From: an uncultured Sutterella sp.
GTDB lineage: Bacteria; Pseudomonadota; Gammaproteobacteria; Burkholderiales; Burkholderiaceae_F
DNA: 64,000 nt
Reading direction: 5' to 3'
NCBI GenBank assembly: GCA_949287305.1
Contig: CASEFX010000011.1
Span: forward strand, 62,001-126,000
The first letter of the stretch is position 1, and every line of letters begins with the position of its first letter. The position numbers and the translations under genes were made by a program. Of this stretch, positions 38,360 through 47,898 are shown in pieces. The notes under the pieces are model-generated. The model did no database searches. It saw only the letters and a program-made list of their open reading frames with translations, and had not been told where the DNA came from.

Positions 38360-40372
38360 ATGTCCTCTACCGTTACCCCGCAGACGATGGCCAACGCCAT
38401 CCGTGCGCTTTCGATGGATGCCGTGCAGAAGGCCAAGTCCGGTCACCCCGGGATGCCCATGGGCATGGCCGACATCGCTACGGCGCTTTGGAGCCGCCAT
38501 CTCCGCTACAACCCCGTCGACCCGAAGTGGGTCGGCCGCGACCGCTTCATTCTCTCGAACGGTCACGGTTCGATGCTGCAGTACGCTCTGCTGCACCTGA
38601 CGGGCTACGACCTCACGATGGAGGATCTGAAATCGTTCCGTCAGCTCCACAGCAAGACGCCGGGTCACCCCGAAGTGGACGTGACGCCGGGCGTGGAAAC
38701 GACGACGGGCCCGCTCGGTCAGGGCATCGCCAACGGCGTCGGCATGGCGCTCGCCGAAAAGATGCTCGCCGCCGAATTCAACCGAGAAGGCTTCCCCGTC
38801 ATCGACAACCGCACCTACGTCTTCCTCGGCGACGGTTGCATGATGGAGGGCATCAGCCACGAAGTCTGCTCGCTTGCGGGCGTCTGGCAGTTGAACAAGC
38901 TCATCGCCCTTTACGACGACAACGGCATCTCGATCGACGGCAACGTCAAGGGCTGGTTCGGCGACGACACGCGCGGCCGCTTTGAAGCCTACGGCTGGAA
39001 CGTGATCGGTCCGGTGGACGGCCACGACATCGAAACCGTCTCCGCCGCCATTGAAGAGGCGAAGAAGTCGGAAACGAAGCCGACCCTCATCATCTGCCGC
39101 ACGACGATCGGCAAGGGTTCGCCCAACCGCGCCGGCACGGCCAAGGCGCACGGCGAAGCGCTCGGCGACGAAGAAATCGCCCTGACGCGCGAAGCGATCG
39201 GCTGGCCCTATCCGCCCTTCGAAGTCCCCGAAGAAGTCTATGTCGCCTGGGACCACCGCGAAGAAGGGGCCCGCATCGAAGGCGAATGGAAGAAGCTCTT
39301 TGAAGGCTACCGCGCCGCGTATCCGGAGCTTGCCGCCGAACTCGAACGCCGTTTGGCCGGCGACCTCCCCGAAAACTGGAGCGACACGGTGATGGAGGCG
39401 CTCTGCGCCGCGCAGGAAGCGCAGGAAACCATCGCCACCCGCAAGGCGAGCCAGAAGGCCCTCAACGCGCTCGCGCCGGCTCTCCCCGAACTCTTCGGCG
39501 GCTCGGCCGACCTGACGGGTTCGAACCTCACGAACTGGAAGGGCGTCGAAACGCTCACGGCCGACCACATGACGGGCCGTCACGCGAGCTACGGCGTGCG
39601 TGAATTCGGCATGTCCGCGATCCTCAACGGCATCGCGCTCTACGGCGGCTTCATTCCCTACGGCGCGACCTTCCTCACGTTCTCGGACTATTCGCGCAAC
39701 GCTCTGCGCATGTCCGCGCTCATGAAGCAGCGCGTCATCAACGTCTTCACGCACGACTCGATCGGTCTCGGTGAAGACGGTCCGACGCACCAGTCGGTCG
39801 AACACGTTCCGTCGCTTCGCCTCATTCCGGGGATGGACGTCTGGCGTCCCTGCGACACGATCGAATCGATCGTCGCCTGGGCGAGCGCCATCGAACGCAA
39901 GGACGGTCCCTCCTGCCTCATCTTCACGCGCCAGAACGTTCCCTTCATCGACCGCGATGAAGTCGATGCCGACGCGATCGCCAAGGGCGGCTACGTCGCG
40001 CTCGAGTCGCCCGCGGGCGCTGAGGCGATCGACGTGATCCTTCTTGCGACGGGTTCCGAAGTGGGCCTCGCCGTTGAAGCGCGCAAGGCGCTCGCCGCCC
40101 TGAACATTCAGGCCCGCGTCGTGAGCATGCCCTGCACGAGCCGCTTCGACGCCTGCGACGAAGCCTACCGCAAGAGCGTTCTGCCCTCGGGCGTTCCCGT
40201 TCTCGCGATCGAAGCCGCGCGCACCGATCTCTGGTGGAAGTACGTCGGCTGCAAGGGCGACGTCCTCGGCATCGACCGCTTCGGCGAAAGCGCGCCCGCC
40301 GGCGTTCTCTGGCCCTATTTCGGTTTCACGGTCGACAATGTCGTCGCCCGCGTTGAAAAGCTCCTCCACTGA
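38360..40372 (+). CDS. tkt: Transketolase
   Basis: Thiamine-diphosphate enzyme (670 residues) of the pentose phosphate pathway and Calvin-type carbon shuffling. ThDP-binding region [18 protein letters not shown] near 156-173; the pyrimidine domain starts near 355 with [35 protein letters not shown] is typical, and a C-terminal domain begins near 540. Followed after 63 bases by gapA, with a strong hairpin between them. Order tkt-gapA-pgk is usual in Betaproteobacteria. Confidence 0.97.
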   Translation: MSSTVTPQTMANAIRALSMDAVQKAKSGHPGMPMGMADIATALWSRHLRYNPVDPKWVGRDRFILSNGHGSMLQYALLHLTGYDLTMEDLKSFRQLHSKTPGHPEVDVTPGVETTTGPLGQGIANGVGMALAEKMLAAEFNREGFPVIDNRTYVFLGDGCMMEGISHEVCSLAGVWQLNKLIALYDDNGISIDGNVKGWFGDDTRGRFEAYGWNVIGPVDGHDIETVSAAIEEAKKSETKPTLIICRTTIGKGSPNRAGTAKAHGEALGDEEIALTREAIGWPYPPFEVPEEVYVAWDHREEGARIEGEWKKLFEGYRAAYPELAAELERRLAGDLPENWSDTVMEALCAAQEAQETIATRKASQKALNALAPALPELFGGSADLTGSNLTNWKGVETLTADHMTGRHASYGVREFGMSAILNGIALYGGFIPYGATFLTFSDYSRNALRMSALMKQRVINVFTHDSIGLGEDGPTHQSVEHVPSLRLIPGMDVWRPCDTIESIVAWASAIERKDGPSCLIFTRQNVPFIDRDEVDADAIAKGGYVALESPAGAEAIDVILLATGSEVGLAVEARKALAALNIQARVVSMPCTSRFDACDEAYRKSVLPSGVPVLAIEAARTDLWWKYVGCKGDVLGIDRFGESAPAGVLWPYFGFTVDNVVARVEKLLH

Positions 40373-40385
40373 GATCCATTTCGTT

Positions 40386-40409
40386 GCCGCGCCGAACCTT
40401 CGGCGCGGC
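40386..40409 (+). other. GC-rich hairpin between tkt and gapA without a T run
   Basis: GCCGCGCCGAA (40386-40396), two-base spacer, TTCGGCGCGGC (40399-40409): an 11-bp perfect inverted repeat. The following bases are ACACAACTTTC, so it is not a canonical terminator; it may stabilise or mark a processing point in a tkt-gapA transcript. Confidence 0.7.
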
Positions 40410-40435
40410 ACACAACTTTCAAAGGAAAATTTCCG

Positions 40436-41452
40436 ATGACCATTCGTGTTGCCATCACCGGTTTCGGCCGCATCGGCCGCAACGTTCTTCGCGCCCACTA
40501 TGAAAACGGCAAGAAGCACGACATCGAAATCGTCGCCATCAACGCCACGGGCGATCTGGAAACGAACGCCCACCTCCTTCGCTACGACTCCTGCCACGGC
40601 CGCTTTAACGGCGACGTCCGCACGGAAGGGAAGGACTGGCTCATCGTCAACGGCGACCGCATCCGCGCCTTCTCGACGCGCGATCCCCGCGAACTCCCCT
40701 GGGGCGAACTCGGCATCGACGTCGTGATGGAATGCACGGGCGCCTTCAATTCGAAGGAAAAGAGCCAGGTGCACCTCGATCAGGGCGCCAAGAAGGTCCT
40801 TCTCTCGGCTCCGGGCAAGACCGCCGACGCGACGGTCGTTTACGGCGTCAACCACAACGTTCTCAAGGCCACCGACCAGGTCGTCTCGAACGCCTCCTGC
40901 ACGACGAATTGCCTTGCGCCCGTCGTCAAGCCCCTGCATGAAAAGCTCGGCATCGAACGCGGTCTCATGACGACCATCCACGCCTACACGAACGACCAGG
41001 TCCTCACCGACGTCTATCACAAGGACATGCGCCGCGCCCGCGCCGCCACGCAGTCGATGATCCCGACGAAGACGGGCGCCGCGGCCGCTGTGGGCAAGGT
41101 TCTTCCGGAACTCAACGGTCTGCTCGACGGCTTCGCCGTCCGCGTTCCGACCATCAACGTGAGCTTCGTGGACCTCACCTTCATCCCGAAGCGTGAAACC
41201 ACCGTGGAAGAAGTGAACGCCATCATGAAGGCCGCCGCCGAATCCGACGAACTCTGCGGCGTGCTCGGCTACAACGATCTTCCGCTCGTTTCGTGCGACT
41301 TCAACCACGATCCGCACAGCTCGACCTTCGACGCCACGCTCACGAAGGTTTCGGGCGGCCGCCTCGTGAAGGTCACGGCCTGGTACGACAACGAATGGGG
41401 CTTCTCGCAGCGCATGCTCGACACGGCCTGCGCCATGATGGCCGCCAAGTAA
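40436..41452 (+). CDS. gapA: Glyceraldehyde-3-phosphate dehydrogenase
   Basis: NAD(P)-dependent glycolytic dehydrogenase, type I (338 residues). Rossmann start [20 protein letters not shown]; catalytic Cys in [13 protein letters not shown] near 151-163; phosphate-binding loops [17 protein letters not shown] and the conserved [12 protein letters not shown] near the C terminus. Asn/Thr rather than Asp follows the second strand ([11 protein letters not shown]), which leaves coenzyme preference open. AAAGGA precedes the ATG. Confidence 0.97.
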   Translation: MTIRVAITGFGRIGRNVLRAHYENGKKHDIEIVAINATGDLETNAHLLRYDSCHGRFNGDVRTEGKDWLIVNGDRIRAFSTRDPRELPWGELGIDVVMECTGAFNSKEKSQVHLDQGAKKVLLSAPGKTADATVVYGVNHNVLKATDQVVSNASCTTNCLAPVVKPLHEKLGIERGLMTTIHAYTNDQVLTDVYHKDMRRARAATQSMIPTKTGAAAAVGKVLPELNGLLDGFAVRVPTINVSFVDLTFIPKRETTVEEVNAIMKAAAESDELCGVLGYNDLPLVSCDFNHDPHSSTFDATLTKVSGGRLVKVTAWYDNEWGFSQRMLDTACAMMAAK

Positions 41453-41477
41453 CTTTCCCGTTGCGGAAAGAAATTTC

Positions 41478-41503
41478 GGGAACCGACGTTTTCGTCGGTT
41501 CCC
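41478..41503 (+). other. Hairpin between gapA and pgk without a T run
   Basis: GGGAACCGACG (41478-41488), TTTT loop, CGTCGGTTCCC (41493-41503): 11-bp perfect stem followed by GTTGCCGTATT. Like the tkt-gapA hairpin, it lacks the U tract of an intrinsic terminator. Confidence 0.7.
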
Positions 41504-41612
41504 GTTGCCGTATTCGGAGCGTGTCCTTGCGATTTTCGAATTCGGGGCCCGCGTAAAGGGCCGTGCCGATTGAAACGTTTCGTTTTTGATGATGTAAAGG
41601 GAGAGGTTCCCG

Positions 41613-42809
41613 ATGAAAGTTAAGACTCTGGAAGCGCTGGCCAAGTCCGGCGCCCTGCGCGGCCGCCGCGTTCTGATCCGCAGCGACCTCAATGCGCCGC
41701 ACGATGCGGAAGGCCGCATCACGAACGAAGCCCGTCTCGTGGCGAGCGTTCCCGCCATCCGCATGGCGCTCGACGCGGGCGCGGCCGTCATGGTGACGAG
41801 CCACCGCGGCCGTCCGACGGAAGGTCAGTTCACGCCCGAAGATTCGCTCGCCGGCATCGCCCGCCGCATGGGTGAACTTCTCGGCTGCGAAATGCCGCTC
41901 ATCGCCGACTGGGTCGACGGCGTCAAGGTCGAACCCGGCCACGTCGTGATGCTCGAAAACTGCCGCTGCAACGTCGGCGAAAAGAAGTGCGACGAAGCGC
42001 TCTCGAAGAAGTACGCCGCGCTCTGCGACGTCTTCGTCAACGACGCCTTCGGCACGGCCCACCGCGCTCAGGCTTCGACCGTGGGCGTCGCCCGCTACGC
42101 CGAAGTGGCCTGCGCCGGCCCTCTGATGGCCGCTGAAATCGACGCGCTCACGAAGGCCGTGGAAGAAGCCGCTCATCCGCTCGTCGCGATCGTCGGCGGC
42201 TCGAAGGTTTCGACGAAGCTCACGATTCTTTCGAACCTCGCCGAAAAGGTCGACCAGCTCATCGTCGGCGGCGGGATCCTCAACACCTTCCTCCTCGCCG
42301 CCGGCAAGCCCGTCGGCAAGTCGCTCTGCGAACCCGACCTCATTGACGAATGCCGCCGCGTGCTCGACATTCTCGCCAAGAAGGGCGCGAGCCTGCCGAT
42401 GCCCGTCGACGTGGTGGTCGCCAAGGCCTTCGCCGAAGACGCCGAACACCGTGTCGCCGACGTCGACGACGTCCGCGAAGACGAAATGATCCTCGACGTC
42501 GGTCCCAAGACCGCGGCGATGCTGGGCGATCTGCTTCGCAATGCCGGCACGATCGTCTGGAACGGCCCGGTCGGCGTCTTCGAAATGGCACCTTATGCCG
42601 AAGGCACGAAGGCCCTCGCCGACGCGATCGCCGAAGCGACCGAACGCGGCGCCTTCTCGATTGCGGGCGGCGGCGACACGGTCGCGGCCGTTTCGAAGTT
42701 CGGCGTGGCCGACCGCGTGAGCTACATTTCGACGGGCGGCGGCGCCTTCCTCGAGTTCCTCGAAGGGAAGAAGCTCCCCGCCGTCGCAATTCTCGAAGAA
42801 CGCGCTTGA
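41613..42809 (+). CDS. pgk: Phosphoglycerate kinase
   Basis: Transfers phosphate from 1,3-bisphosphoglycerate to ADP (398 residues). N-domain substrate site [12 protein letters not shown] and [10 protein letters not shown], hinge region [20 protein letters not shown], and the C-domain nucleotide site [22 protein letters not shown] and the C-terminal [13 protein letters not shown]. The ATG at 41613 follows GGGAGAGG. It sits 160 bases after gapA and 83 before pepT, with hairpins at both ends. Confidence 0.97.
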   Translation: MKVKTLEALAKSGALRGRRVLIRSDLNAPHDAEGRITNEARLVASVPAIRMALDAGAAVMVTSHRGRPTEGQFTPEDSLAGIARRMGELLGCEMPLIADWVDGVKVEPGHVVMLENCRCNVGEKKCDEALSKKYAALCDVFVNDAFGTAHRAQASTVGVARYAEVACAGPLMAAEIDALTKAVEEAAHPLVAIVGGSKVSTKLTILSNLAEKVDQLIVGGGILNTFLLAAGKPVGKSLCEPDLIDECRRVLDILAKKGASLPMPVDVVVAKAFAEDAEHRVADVDDVREDEMILDVGPKTAAMLGDLLRNAGTIVWNGPVGVFEMAPYAEGTKALADAIAEATERGAFSIAGGGDTVAAVSKFGVADRVSYISTGGGAFLEFLEGKKLPAVAILEERA

Positions 42810-42828
42810 CGCGCAACGCATGTGAAAT

Positions 42829-42862
42829 GAGGTTGTCCTATCAAGAGAGGGCAACCTCTTTA
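42829..42862 (+). terminator. Terminator after pgk
   Basis: Ten-base-pair stem GAGGTTGTCC (42829-42838) with GGGCAACCTC (42849-42858, one G-U pair), then TTTATCGTTTT. Confidence 0.75.
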
Positions 42863-42892
42863 TCGTTTTGAGTGAAGGAACAAGGATAGAAA

Positions 42893-44131
42893 ATGAAGGA
42901 AAAGCTTCTTGAACGCTTTTTGCGCTACGTGGCCGTGACCTCGCAGAGCAACGCCAAGGCCGGGGTCGTCCCGAGCACCGAAGGGCAGCGCCGCCTTGCC
43001 GAACTCCTTGCCGAAGAACTGCGCGAGCTCGGCCTGGAAAAGATCGAAATCTCTGAGAAGAGCGTCCTCACGGCGCATCTGCCCTCGAACCTCACCGAAG
43101 GCCGCAAGGCCGCCGTCGTGGGCTGGGTCGCTCACCTCGACACGGTCGACGTCGCGCTCTCGCCCGACATCCATCCGCAGGTGATCCGCAACTATCAGGG
43201 CGGCGACATCTGCCTCAACGCGGAAAAGGACATCTGGCTTCGCACGTCGGAACATCCCGAAGTGAACGATTACATCGGCGACGACCTCGTCGTCACGGAC
43301 GGCACGAGCGTGCTCGGCGCAGACAACAAGTCGGCCATCGCCAACATCATGACAAGCCTTGAGACGGTCATCCGCGAAAACCGTCCCCACGGCGACCTTT
43401 ACGTCGCGTTCGTGCCCGACGAAGAAATCGGTCTCCTCGGCGCGAAGGCCATGGACTTCACGAAGTTCCCCGTTGACTACGCCTACACGATCGACTGCTG
43501 CGCCGTGGGCGAAGTCGTCTACGAGACCTTCAACGCGGGCGGCGCCACGCTCTCGATCCGCGGCGTCACGGCGCATCCGATGAGCTCCAAGGGCGTGCTC
43601 GTCAACCCGGCGCTCATCGCGACCGACTTCATCAACATGCTCGACCGCGGCAGCACGCCCGAGTGCACCGAAGGGACGGAAGGCTTCGTCTGGGTGAACG
43701 GCATTCAGGCGACGCCCGCCGCCGCCACCGTGTCGGTGAAGATCCGCGACCACAACAAGGCCGGTTACGAAGCGAAGAAGCGCCTGATCGCGAGCGCCGT
43801 CGAGTACCTCAAGGTCCGCCACCCGAAGGCGAAGATCGAGCTCAAGATGTCGGACGTTTACGGCAACATCGCCGACGCGATCAGCGACGAAAACCGCGGC
43901 TGCATCGATCTTCTCTACCGCGCGCTCGAGGAAACGGGCGTCCAGGCGAAGACCATCGCGATGCGCGGCGGCACGGACGGCTCCTTCATCTCCACCAAGG
44001 GAATTCCCACGCCCAACTACTTCACGGGCGGGCTCAACTTCCACAGCCACTGCGAATTCCTGCCGCTCGGCGCCATGGAAAAGAGCACGAAGGTCACCCT
44101 GAAGTTGATCGACCTCATCGCCGCCGCCTGA
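42893..44131 (+). CDS. pepT: Peptidase T (tripeptidase)
   Basis: Cytoplasmic M20-family zinc aminotripeptidase (412 residues). Metal ligands lie in VGWVAHLDTVD (His near 82), SVLGADNKSAIANI (bridging Asp), VPDEEIGLLGAKAMDF (catalytic Glu pair), the Asp in YTIDCCAVGE, and a late His in GGLNFHSHCEFLP. The ATG follows AAGGAACAAGGATAGAA. It sits in the plus-strand series after pgk but has a terminator on each side, so it is probably its own unit. Confidence 0.95.
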   Translation: MKEKLLERFLRYVAVTSQSNAKAGVVPSTEGQRRLAELLAEELRELGLEKIEISEKSVLTAHLPSNLTEGRKAAVVGWVAHLDTVDVALSPDIHPQVIRNYQGGDICLNAEKDIWLRTSEHPEVNDYIGDDLVVTDGTSVLGADNKSAIANIMTSLETVIRENRPHGDLYVAFVPDEEIGLLGAKAMDFTKFPVDYAYTIDCCAVGEVVYETFNAGGATLSIRGVTAHPMSSKGVLVNPALIATDFINMLDRGSTPECTEGTEGFVWVNGIQATPAAATVSVKIRDHNKAGYEAKKRLIASAVEYLKVRHPKAKIELKMSDVYGNIADAISDENRGCIDLLYRALEETGVQAKTIAMRGGTDGSFISTKGIPTPNYFTGGLNFHSHCEFLPLGAMEKSTKVTLKLIDLIAAA

Positions 44132-44220
44132 TCGGCGAGGTGCGCGGGCGGGAAAAGACTTCGTCCGCCTGCATTCGATTCTTTTCGGGTATGAGGCGGC
44201 ATGCCCGAAACGCATTGGCG

Positions 44221-44270
44221 AAAGACGGTCTCGGTTTGGCAAAATACATCCGAACCGTCTTTTGCTTTTT
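44221..44270 (+). terminator. Terminator after pepT
   Basis: AAAGACGGT (44221-44229) and TCGG (44231-44234) pair with CCGA (44250-44253) and ACCGTCTTT (44254-44262), with one bulged C, followed by TGCTTTTT. Confidence 0.8.
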
Positions 44271-44333
44271 CATTGACCCGAACGGGACCGAATTAGAAAA
44301 CCTTCAACGGTCCCCGCGGGTTGCTTTTCATTC

Positions 44334-45002
44334 ATGTCGTCCGCTTTGATCGACCTCTTCGTCGACTCCTTCTGGCAGATTCTCCTGCCGGGGTTGACCG
44401 TTACCGTACCGCTCACGATCCTCGCCTTTTCGGGCGCCCTCGTGATCGCGGTGATCGTGGCGCTCGTACAGTTCGCGCGGGTGCCGGTGCTGAAGGATCT
44501 CGCGCGCTTTTACATCTGGGTGACGCGCGGCACGCCGCTTCTTGTGCAGCTCTTCGTCGTCTTCTACGGGCTTCCCCACGCGGGCTTTCTGATCGATCCC
44601 TTCGTGGCCGCGGTCGTCGTCTTCGCCGTGAACGAAGGGGCCTACTGCGCCGAAACGATCCGCGCCGCGCTCGAATCCGTCCCGACGGGGCAGCTCGAGG
44701 CGGGGCTCTGCTCGGGGCTCTCCTATCTGCAGGTGATGCGGCACATCGTCCTGCCGCAGGCCTTCCGCACGGCCTTCCCGACGCTCGGAAACTCCCTCAT
44801 CGCCATGGTGAAGGACACGTCGCTTGCCGCCAACATCACCGTGACGGAAATGTTCATGACGACGCAGCGCATCGTCGCGCGAACGTACGAACCGCTTCTT
44901 CTCTACATCGAGGTGGGCCTCATTTATCTTCTCTTCTGCACGGTGCTCACCAAGGTGCAGAGTTACGGCGAGAAACGCCTGCGTACTTACGAAAAGCGCT
45001 GA
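44334..45002 (+). CDS. Polar amino-acid ABC transporter permease
   Basis: Inner-membrane permease (222 residues) of the His/Glu/Gln/Arg/opine family. The N-terminal FWQILLPGLTVTVPLTILAFSGAL matches the family, IWVTRGTPLLVQLFVVFYGLP is the characteristic first-loop region, and the EAA loop is LEAGLCSGLSYLQVMRHIVLPQAF. It is followed seven bases later by its ATPase and then the binding protein. Similarity of the set is closest in feel to cystine-type (TcyABC) systems, but the substrate is inference. Confidence 0.93.
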   Translation: MSSALIDLFVDSFWQILLPGLTVTVPLTILAFSGALVIAVIVALVQFARVPVLKDLARFYIWVTRGTPLLVQLFVVFYGLPHAGFLIDPFVAAVVVFAVNEGAYCAETIRAALESVPTGQLEAGLCSGLSYLQVMRHIVLPQAFRTAFPTLGNSLIAMVKDTSLAANITVTEMFMTTQRIVARTYEPLLLYIEVGLIYLLFCTVLTKVQSYGEKRLRTYEKR

Positions 45003-45009
45003 GGGAACC

Positions 45010-45774
45010 ATGCTTCACCTGGAGAATCTTCACAAATCCTTCGGTTCGACCGAGGTGCTCCACGGCGTGAGTCTCGACGCCCGAAAGGGAGAGGTCGTCG
45101 CCGTGATCGGGCCGAGCGGCTCGGGAAAGACGACGCTGCTGCGTTGTCTGAACGGACTCGAGACGTCCGACGCCGGCCGCCTCACGCTCGAGGGGACGGA
45201 CTACGACCTGGCTCGGCTCACGAGACGGGAATGGGCCGCGCTTCGCAAGCGCACGGCCTTCGTCTTTCAGAACTACAACCTCTTTCTCAACCATACGGTG
45301 CTCGAGAACGTGACGCTCGGTCCGGTCGTCGGGCACGGCATGAAGCCCGAGGCGGCGCGCGAGCGCGCCCGGGTGCTTCTCGCCCGGGTCGGCCTGGAAG
45401 GTCGTGACGACGCCTATCCGAACGAACTCTCTGGCGGTCAGCAGCAGCGCGTCGCCATTGCGCGGGCGCTCGCGACCGACCCCGCGGTGATCTACTTCGA
45501 CGAGCCCACGTCGGCCTTGGACGCCGAGTGGACGGACGACATGCACGAACTCCTTCGCGGCGTCGCGGCGCAGGGGACGACGATGGTGGTCGTCACGCAC
45601 GCGCTCGACTTCGCGCGTAGCGTCTCGGACCGGGTGGTCTTCATGGAGGCGGGCCGCGTCGTGGAGACGGGCGACACGGAAACTTTCTTCACTTCGCCCA
45701 AGACGGCGAGAACCCGGGCCTTTTTGGACTCGGAAAAGACGCAGGACGAAACCAACGACAAGGGAGAAAAATGA
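45010..45774 (+). CDS. Polar amino-acid ABC transporter ATPase
   Basis: Cytoplasmic ATPase (254 residues). Walker A GPSGSGKTT near 36-44, Q-loop VFQNYNLFLNHTVLENV, signature [16 protein letters not shown], Walker B VIYFDEPTSALDAEW and the switch His in VVVTHAL. These features are typical of the PAAT family (GlnQ/TcyC/HisP). The stop overlaps the start of the binding-protein gene (ATGA), so permease, ATPase and binding protein are one operon. Confidence 0.95.
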   Translation: MLHLENLHKSFGSTEVLHGVSLDARKGEVVAVIGPSGSGKTTLLRCLNGLETSDAGRLTLEGTDYDLARLTRREWAALRKRTAFVFQNYNLFLNHTVLENVTLGPVVGHGMKPEAARERARVLLARVGLEGRDDAYPNELSGGQQQRVAIARALATDPAVIYFDEPTSALDAEWTDDMHELLRGVAAQGTTMVVVTHALDFARSVSDRVVFMEAGRVVETGDTETFFTSPKTARTRAFLDSEKTQDETNDKGEK

Positions 45775-46595
45775 TGAAACGAAAAATCGGAATGTGGATG
45801 GCTGCGGGACTCTGCGCCCTGACGCTCGGCGGGTGCTCCGACAATGCGGCCGACGACAAGGGTGCTGGGGCGGATCGGCTCGCCGACATCCGCGCGCACG
45901 GCAAGATCGTGATCGCCATGGAGGGCACCTGGGCGCCCTGGACCTACCATGATGAGAAGGGCGTTCTCACGGGCTACGACGTGGAAGTGGGCCGCAAAAT
46001 CGCCGAGAAAATCGGCGTGAAGGCCGAATTCGTCGAAGGCAAGTGGGACGGGCTTTTGGCCGGTCTTGACGCCGGACGGTACGATCTCATGATCAACGGC
46101 GTCGACGTGACGCCCGAGCGCGCCAAGGTGTACGACTTCTCCGAACCCTACGCCTACAACCGCATGGTCGTGATCGTGGACGGCAACCGCACCGACATCG
46201 CCTCCATGGCGGATCTGAAGGGGAAGAACACGGCCAACACGATTTCGAGCACCTACGCGGAGGAAGCCGAAAAGCACGGCGCCAAGGTGACCGGGGTGGA
46301 CGACCTCAATCAGACCTTCGAGCTCCTTTTGAGCGGGCGCATCGACGCGACCCTCAATTCCGAGGTGACCTTCTACGACTATCTGCGCGCGCATCCCGAC
46401 GCCCGCATCAAGATCGCGGCCGTTTCGGATCACGCCACCGAAGTGGCCATTCCCATCCGCAAGGGCGAAGCCACCGCTTCGCTTCGCGCCGTCGTGAACG
46501 AGACGATCAAGGGCATGCGCGAATCGGGCGAACTCGCGGCGCTCTCGAAGCGCTTCTTCGGGACCGACATTTCGGCGCCCGCCGCCAAGCCCTAA
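45771..46595 (+). CDS. Amino-acid ABC transporter substrate-binding lipoprotein
   Basis: Periplasmic binding protein (274 residues) with a lipoprotein signal: lipobox LTLGGC with Cys22. The SBP family 3 body carries GTWAPWTYHDEKGVLTGYDVEVG (short form WAPWTYHDEKGVLTGYDVE), a ligand-site region MINGVDVTPERAKVYDFSEPY and the Arg-binding-type acidic motif DLMINGVDVT. This sequence style (FEGTYAPFTYHD with DLIANQVSVT-like segments) is seen in cystine binders such as FliY/TcyA, so L-cystine is the favoured but unproven ligand. Followed by a terminator shared with tmRNA. Confidence 0.92.
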   Translation: MMKRKIGMWMAAGLCALTLGGCSDNAADDKGAGADRLADIRAHGKIVIAMEGTWAPWTYHDEKGVLTGYDVEVGRKIAEKIGVKAEFVEGKWDGLLAGLDAGRYDLMINGVDVTPERAKVYDFSEPYAYNRMVVIVDGNRTDIASMADLKGKNTANTISSTYAEEAEKHGAKVTGVDDLNQTFELLLSGRIDATLNSEVTFYDYLRAHPDARIKIAAVSDHATEVAIPIRKGEATASLRAVVNETIKGMRESGELAALSKRFFGTDISAPAAKP

Positions 46596-46616
46596 GGCGC
46601 ACAAACGAGAAAAAGC

Positions 46617-46649
46617 AAAGAGCCGCAAGGAAAACCCTGCGGCTCTTTT
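46617..46649. terminator. Bidirectional terminator, ABC operon / tmRNA
   Basis: AAAGAGCCGCA (46617-46627) with TGCGGCTCTTT (46638-46648): 11-bp perfect stem. T runs occur on both sides (TTTT on plus; TTTGCTTTTTC on minus). It ends the ABC operon and the tmRNA transcript. Confidence 0.9.
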
Positions 46650-46655
46650 GGTGTT

Positions 46656-47017
46656 TGGTGGAGGCGGCGGGAGTTGAACCCGCGTCCGGAAACCTTTTTC
46701 TGTTGGTTCTACATGCTTAGCCGAATGATTTGGATCTTGTCCGCAACCCTGCCGATCGGCGGGCCGATTGCGGACCAGTCGCCTTGATTTCGGACCCGCA
46801 TCGGCGACGCCTGCGGGACCTAGACTCTGTCAGATGATGCTGCCGTCAGTTGCCTGACCCGACCCAGAGACCAGCCGGTGCAGCACCTCGCCAATTAGGC
46901 GGCGAGGGCGAAACGCTTGTTGTTGGCGTTTATTGGTTTGCAGCGGATTTACGAGGTGACTGCACCTCGACATGCCCCATACAGCGTCCGCGTCCCCGTC
47001 GAAACCAAGGCGCCCCC
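46656..47017 (-). ncRNA. ssrA: Transfer-messenger RNA (tmRNA)
   Basis: Rescues stalled ribosomes with SmpB. The 5' acceptor strand GGGGGCG at 47017 pairs with CGCCTCC at the 3' end, followed by A and an encoded CCA (46656). The T arm GGTTCAACTCCCGCC is clear, and the 5' region contains the conserved GGTTTCGACGGG. The tag reading frame lies at 46895-46927 on the minus strand and encodes ANNKRFALAA followed by TAA. It is a one-piece tmRNA of about 362 bases, as expected for Betaproteobacteria. Confidence 0.95.
46895..46927 (-). other. tmRNA proteolysis-tag reading frame (ANNKRFALAA)
   Basis: Ten sense codons GCC AAC AAC AAG CGT TTC and GCC CTC GCC GCC, then TAA. The ending FALAA is the usual betaproteobacterial degron; ANNKR differs from the ANDERFALAA form I associate with Burkholderia and Neisseria. 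Confidence 0.88.
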
Positions 47018-47084
47018 GTATGTGGATTTTGAAGTATAGGAAAGATGCGAGCAAAAAGCAAACCGCTTTTTGCTCGATCGTGCA

Positions 47085-47759
47085 TCAAAATGATGCGCCG
47101 TGAATGATCGCCCAGGTCGAAAGGTCTTCGGGCGTTTCGGCGATGAAGTTCGCCCCCCAGCTCTCGACGGCCGTGTGAATGTAGCCCCAGGCGCAGGCGG
47201 CGCAGGGAATCGAGGCGGCCTTGGCCGCTTCGACGTCGCGCGGGTCGTCCCCGGCGTAGAAGGTCCCGTGCGGGTCGGACTGCAGGATCTCCATGGCCTT
47301 GAGGAGCATCGAGGGAGAGGGCTTCATGGCGCAGCCTTCGTGGTCGCTTCCGATCACGAGGTCGAGATACTTCATGAGGCCGAGCCGTTCGCAAAGGGGA
47401 TGAGCGAGGGGCTCCACCTTGTTCGTGACGACGCCGAGCCGCCAACCGCTCTCCTTCAACGTACGGAGCATTTCTTCGATGCCCGTATAGAGTTTCGAGC
47501 CCGTGAAGCCCGAGTCGCCGTAGTGGCGCAGAAAGCGTTCTCGACGGTCCGCAAAGGTGGGATCGTCGCGTTCGATCCCGTAGGCGGCGCGAAGGAGGCC
47601 CGGCGCCCCCTTGCTCGCGTAGATCCGGATCGCTTCGTAGGGAACGGGAGAGAGACCTTCGTCGCGGCGCGTTTCGTTGATGGCCGCCACGAGGTCGGGG
47701 GCCGAATCCACGAGCGTGCCGTCCAAATCAAAGAGAAAGGTGGGGGCTTTGTCGGACAT
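47085..47759 (-). CDS. gph: HAD phosphatase, phosphoglycolate phosphatase type
   Basis: HAD-superfamily phosphatase (224 residues). Motif I is FLFDLDGTLVDS with nucleophile Asp11 and acid Asp13; motif II is VVTNK; motif III and IV are KPSPSMLLKA and YAGDDPRDVEAAKAA. The cap domain follows motif I. In Betaproteobacteria gph sits between ubiG and ompA; here ompA is present but ubiG is not. Substrate is probably 2-phosphoglycolate, though related Gph-like proteins accept other small phosphates. Confidence 0.9.
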   Translation of the reverse strand: MSDKAPTFLFDLDGTLVDSAPDLVAAINETRRDEGLSPVPYEAIRIYASKGAPGLLRAAYGIERDDPTFADRRERFLRHYGDSGFTGSKLYTGIEEMLRTLKESGWRLGVVTNKVEPLAHPLCERLGLMKYLDLVIGSDHEGCAMKPSPSMLLKAMEILQSDPHGTFYAGDDPRDVEAAKAASIPCAACAWGYIHTAVESWGANFIAETPEDLSTWAIIHGASF

Positions 47760-47847
47760 GATGTCTGGAATGATTCGCTAACGTCGGGAGGGAACCGGCG
47801 GACGTGGGCTAGTGTAGTGGAAATCGGGACGGGTGGCGGTGGATACG

Positions 47848-47875
47848 AAAAGGCCCCCGACGAAACGGGGGCCTT
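47848..47875 (-). terminator. Terminator after ompA
   Basis: AAGGCCCCC (47850-47858) with GGGGGCCTT (47867-47875), loop GACGAAAC; the minus-strand transcript continues TTTTCG. Confidence 0.85.
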
Positions 47876-47898
47876 CGATCAGATCTCAGTGATCGGGA

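Noticed and set aside
38351..41791. A 1146-codon open frame on the minus strand across tkt and gapA (and similar long frames at 49876-53082, 438-2039, 10864-12690 and 55136-57085)
   Set aside because: They lie antisense to clear, well-conserved genes, have Arg/His/Ala-rich low-complexity translations and no motifs. Strong GC bias at third codon positions keeps the opposite frame open.
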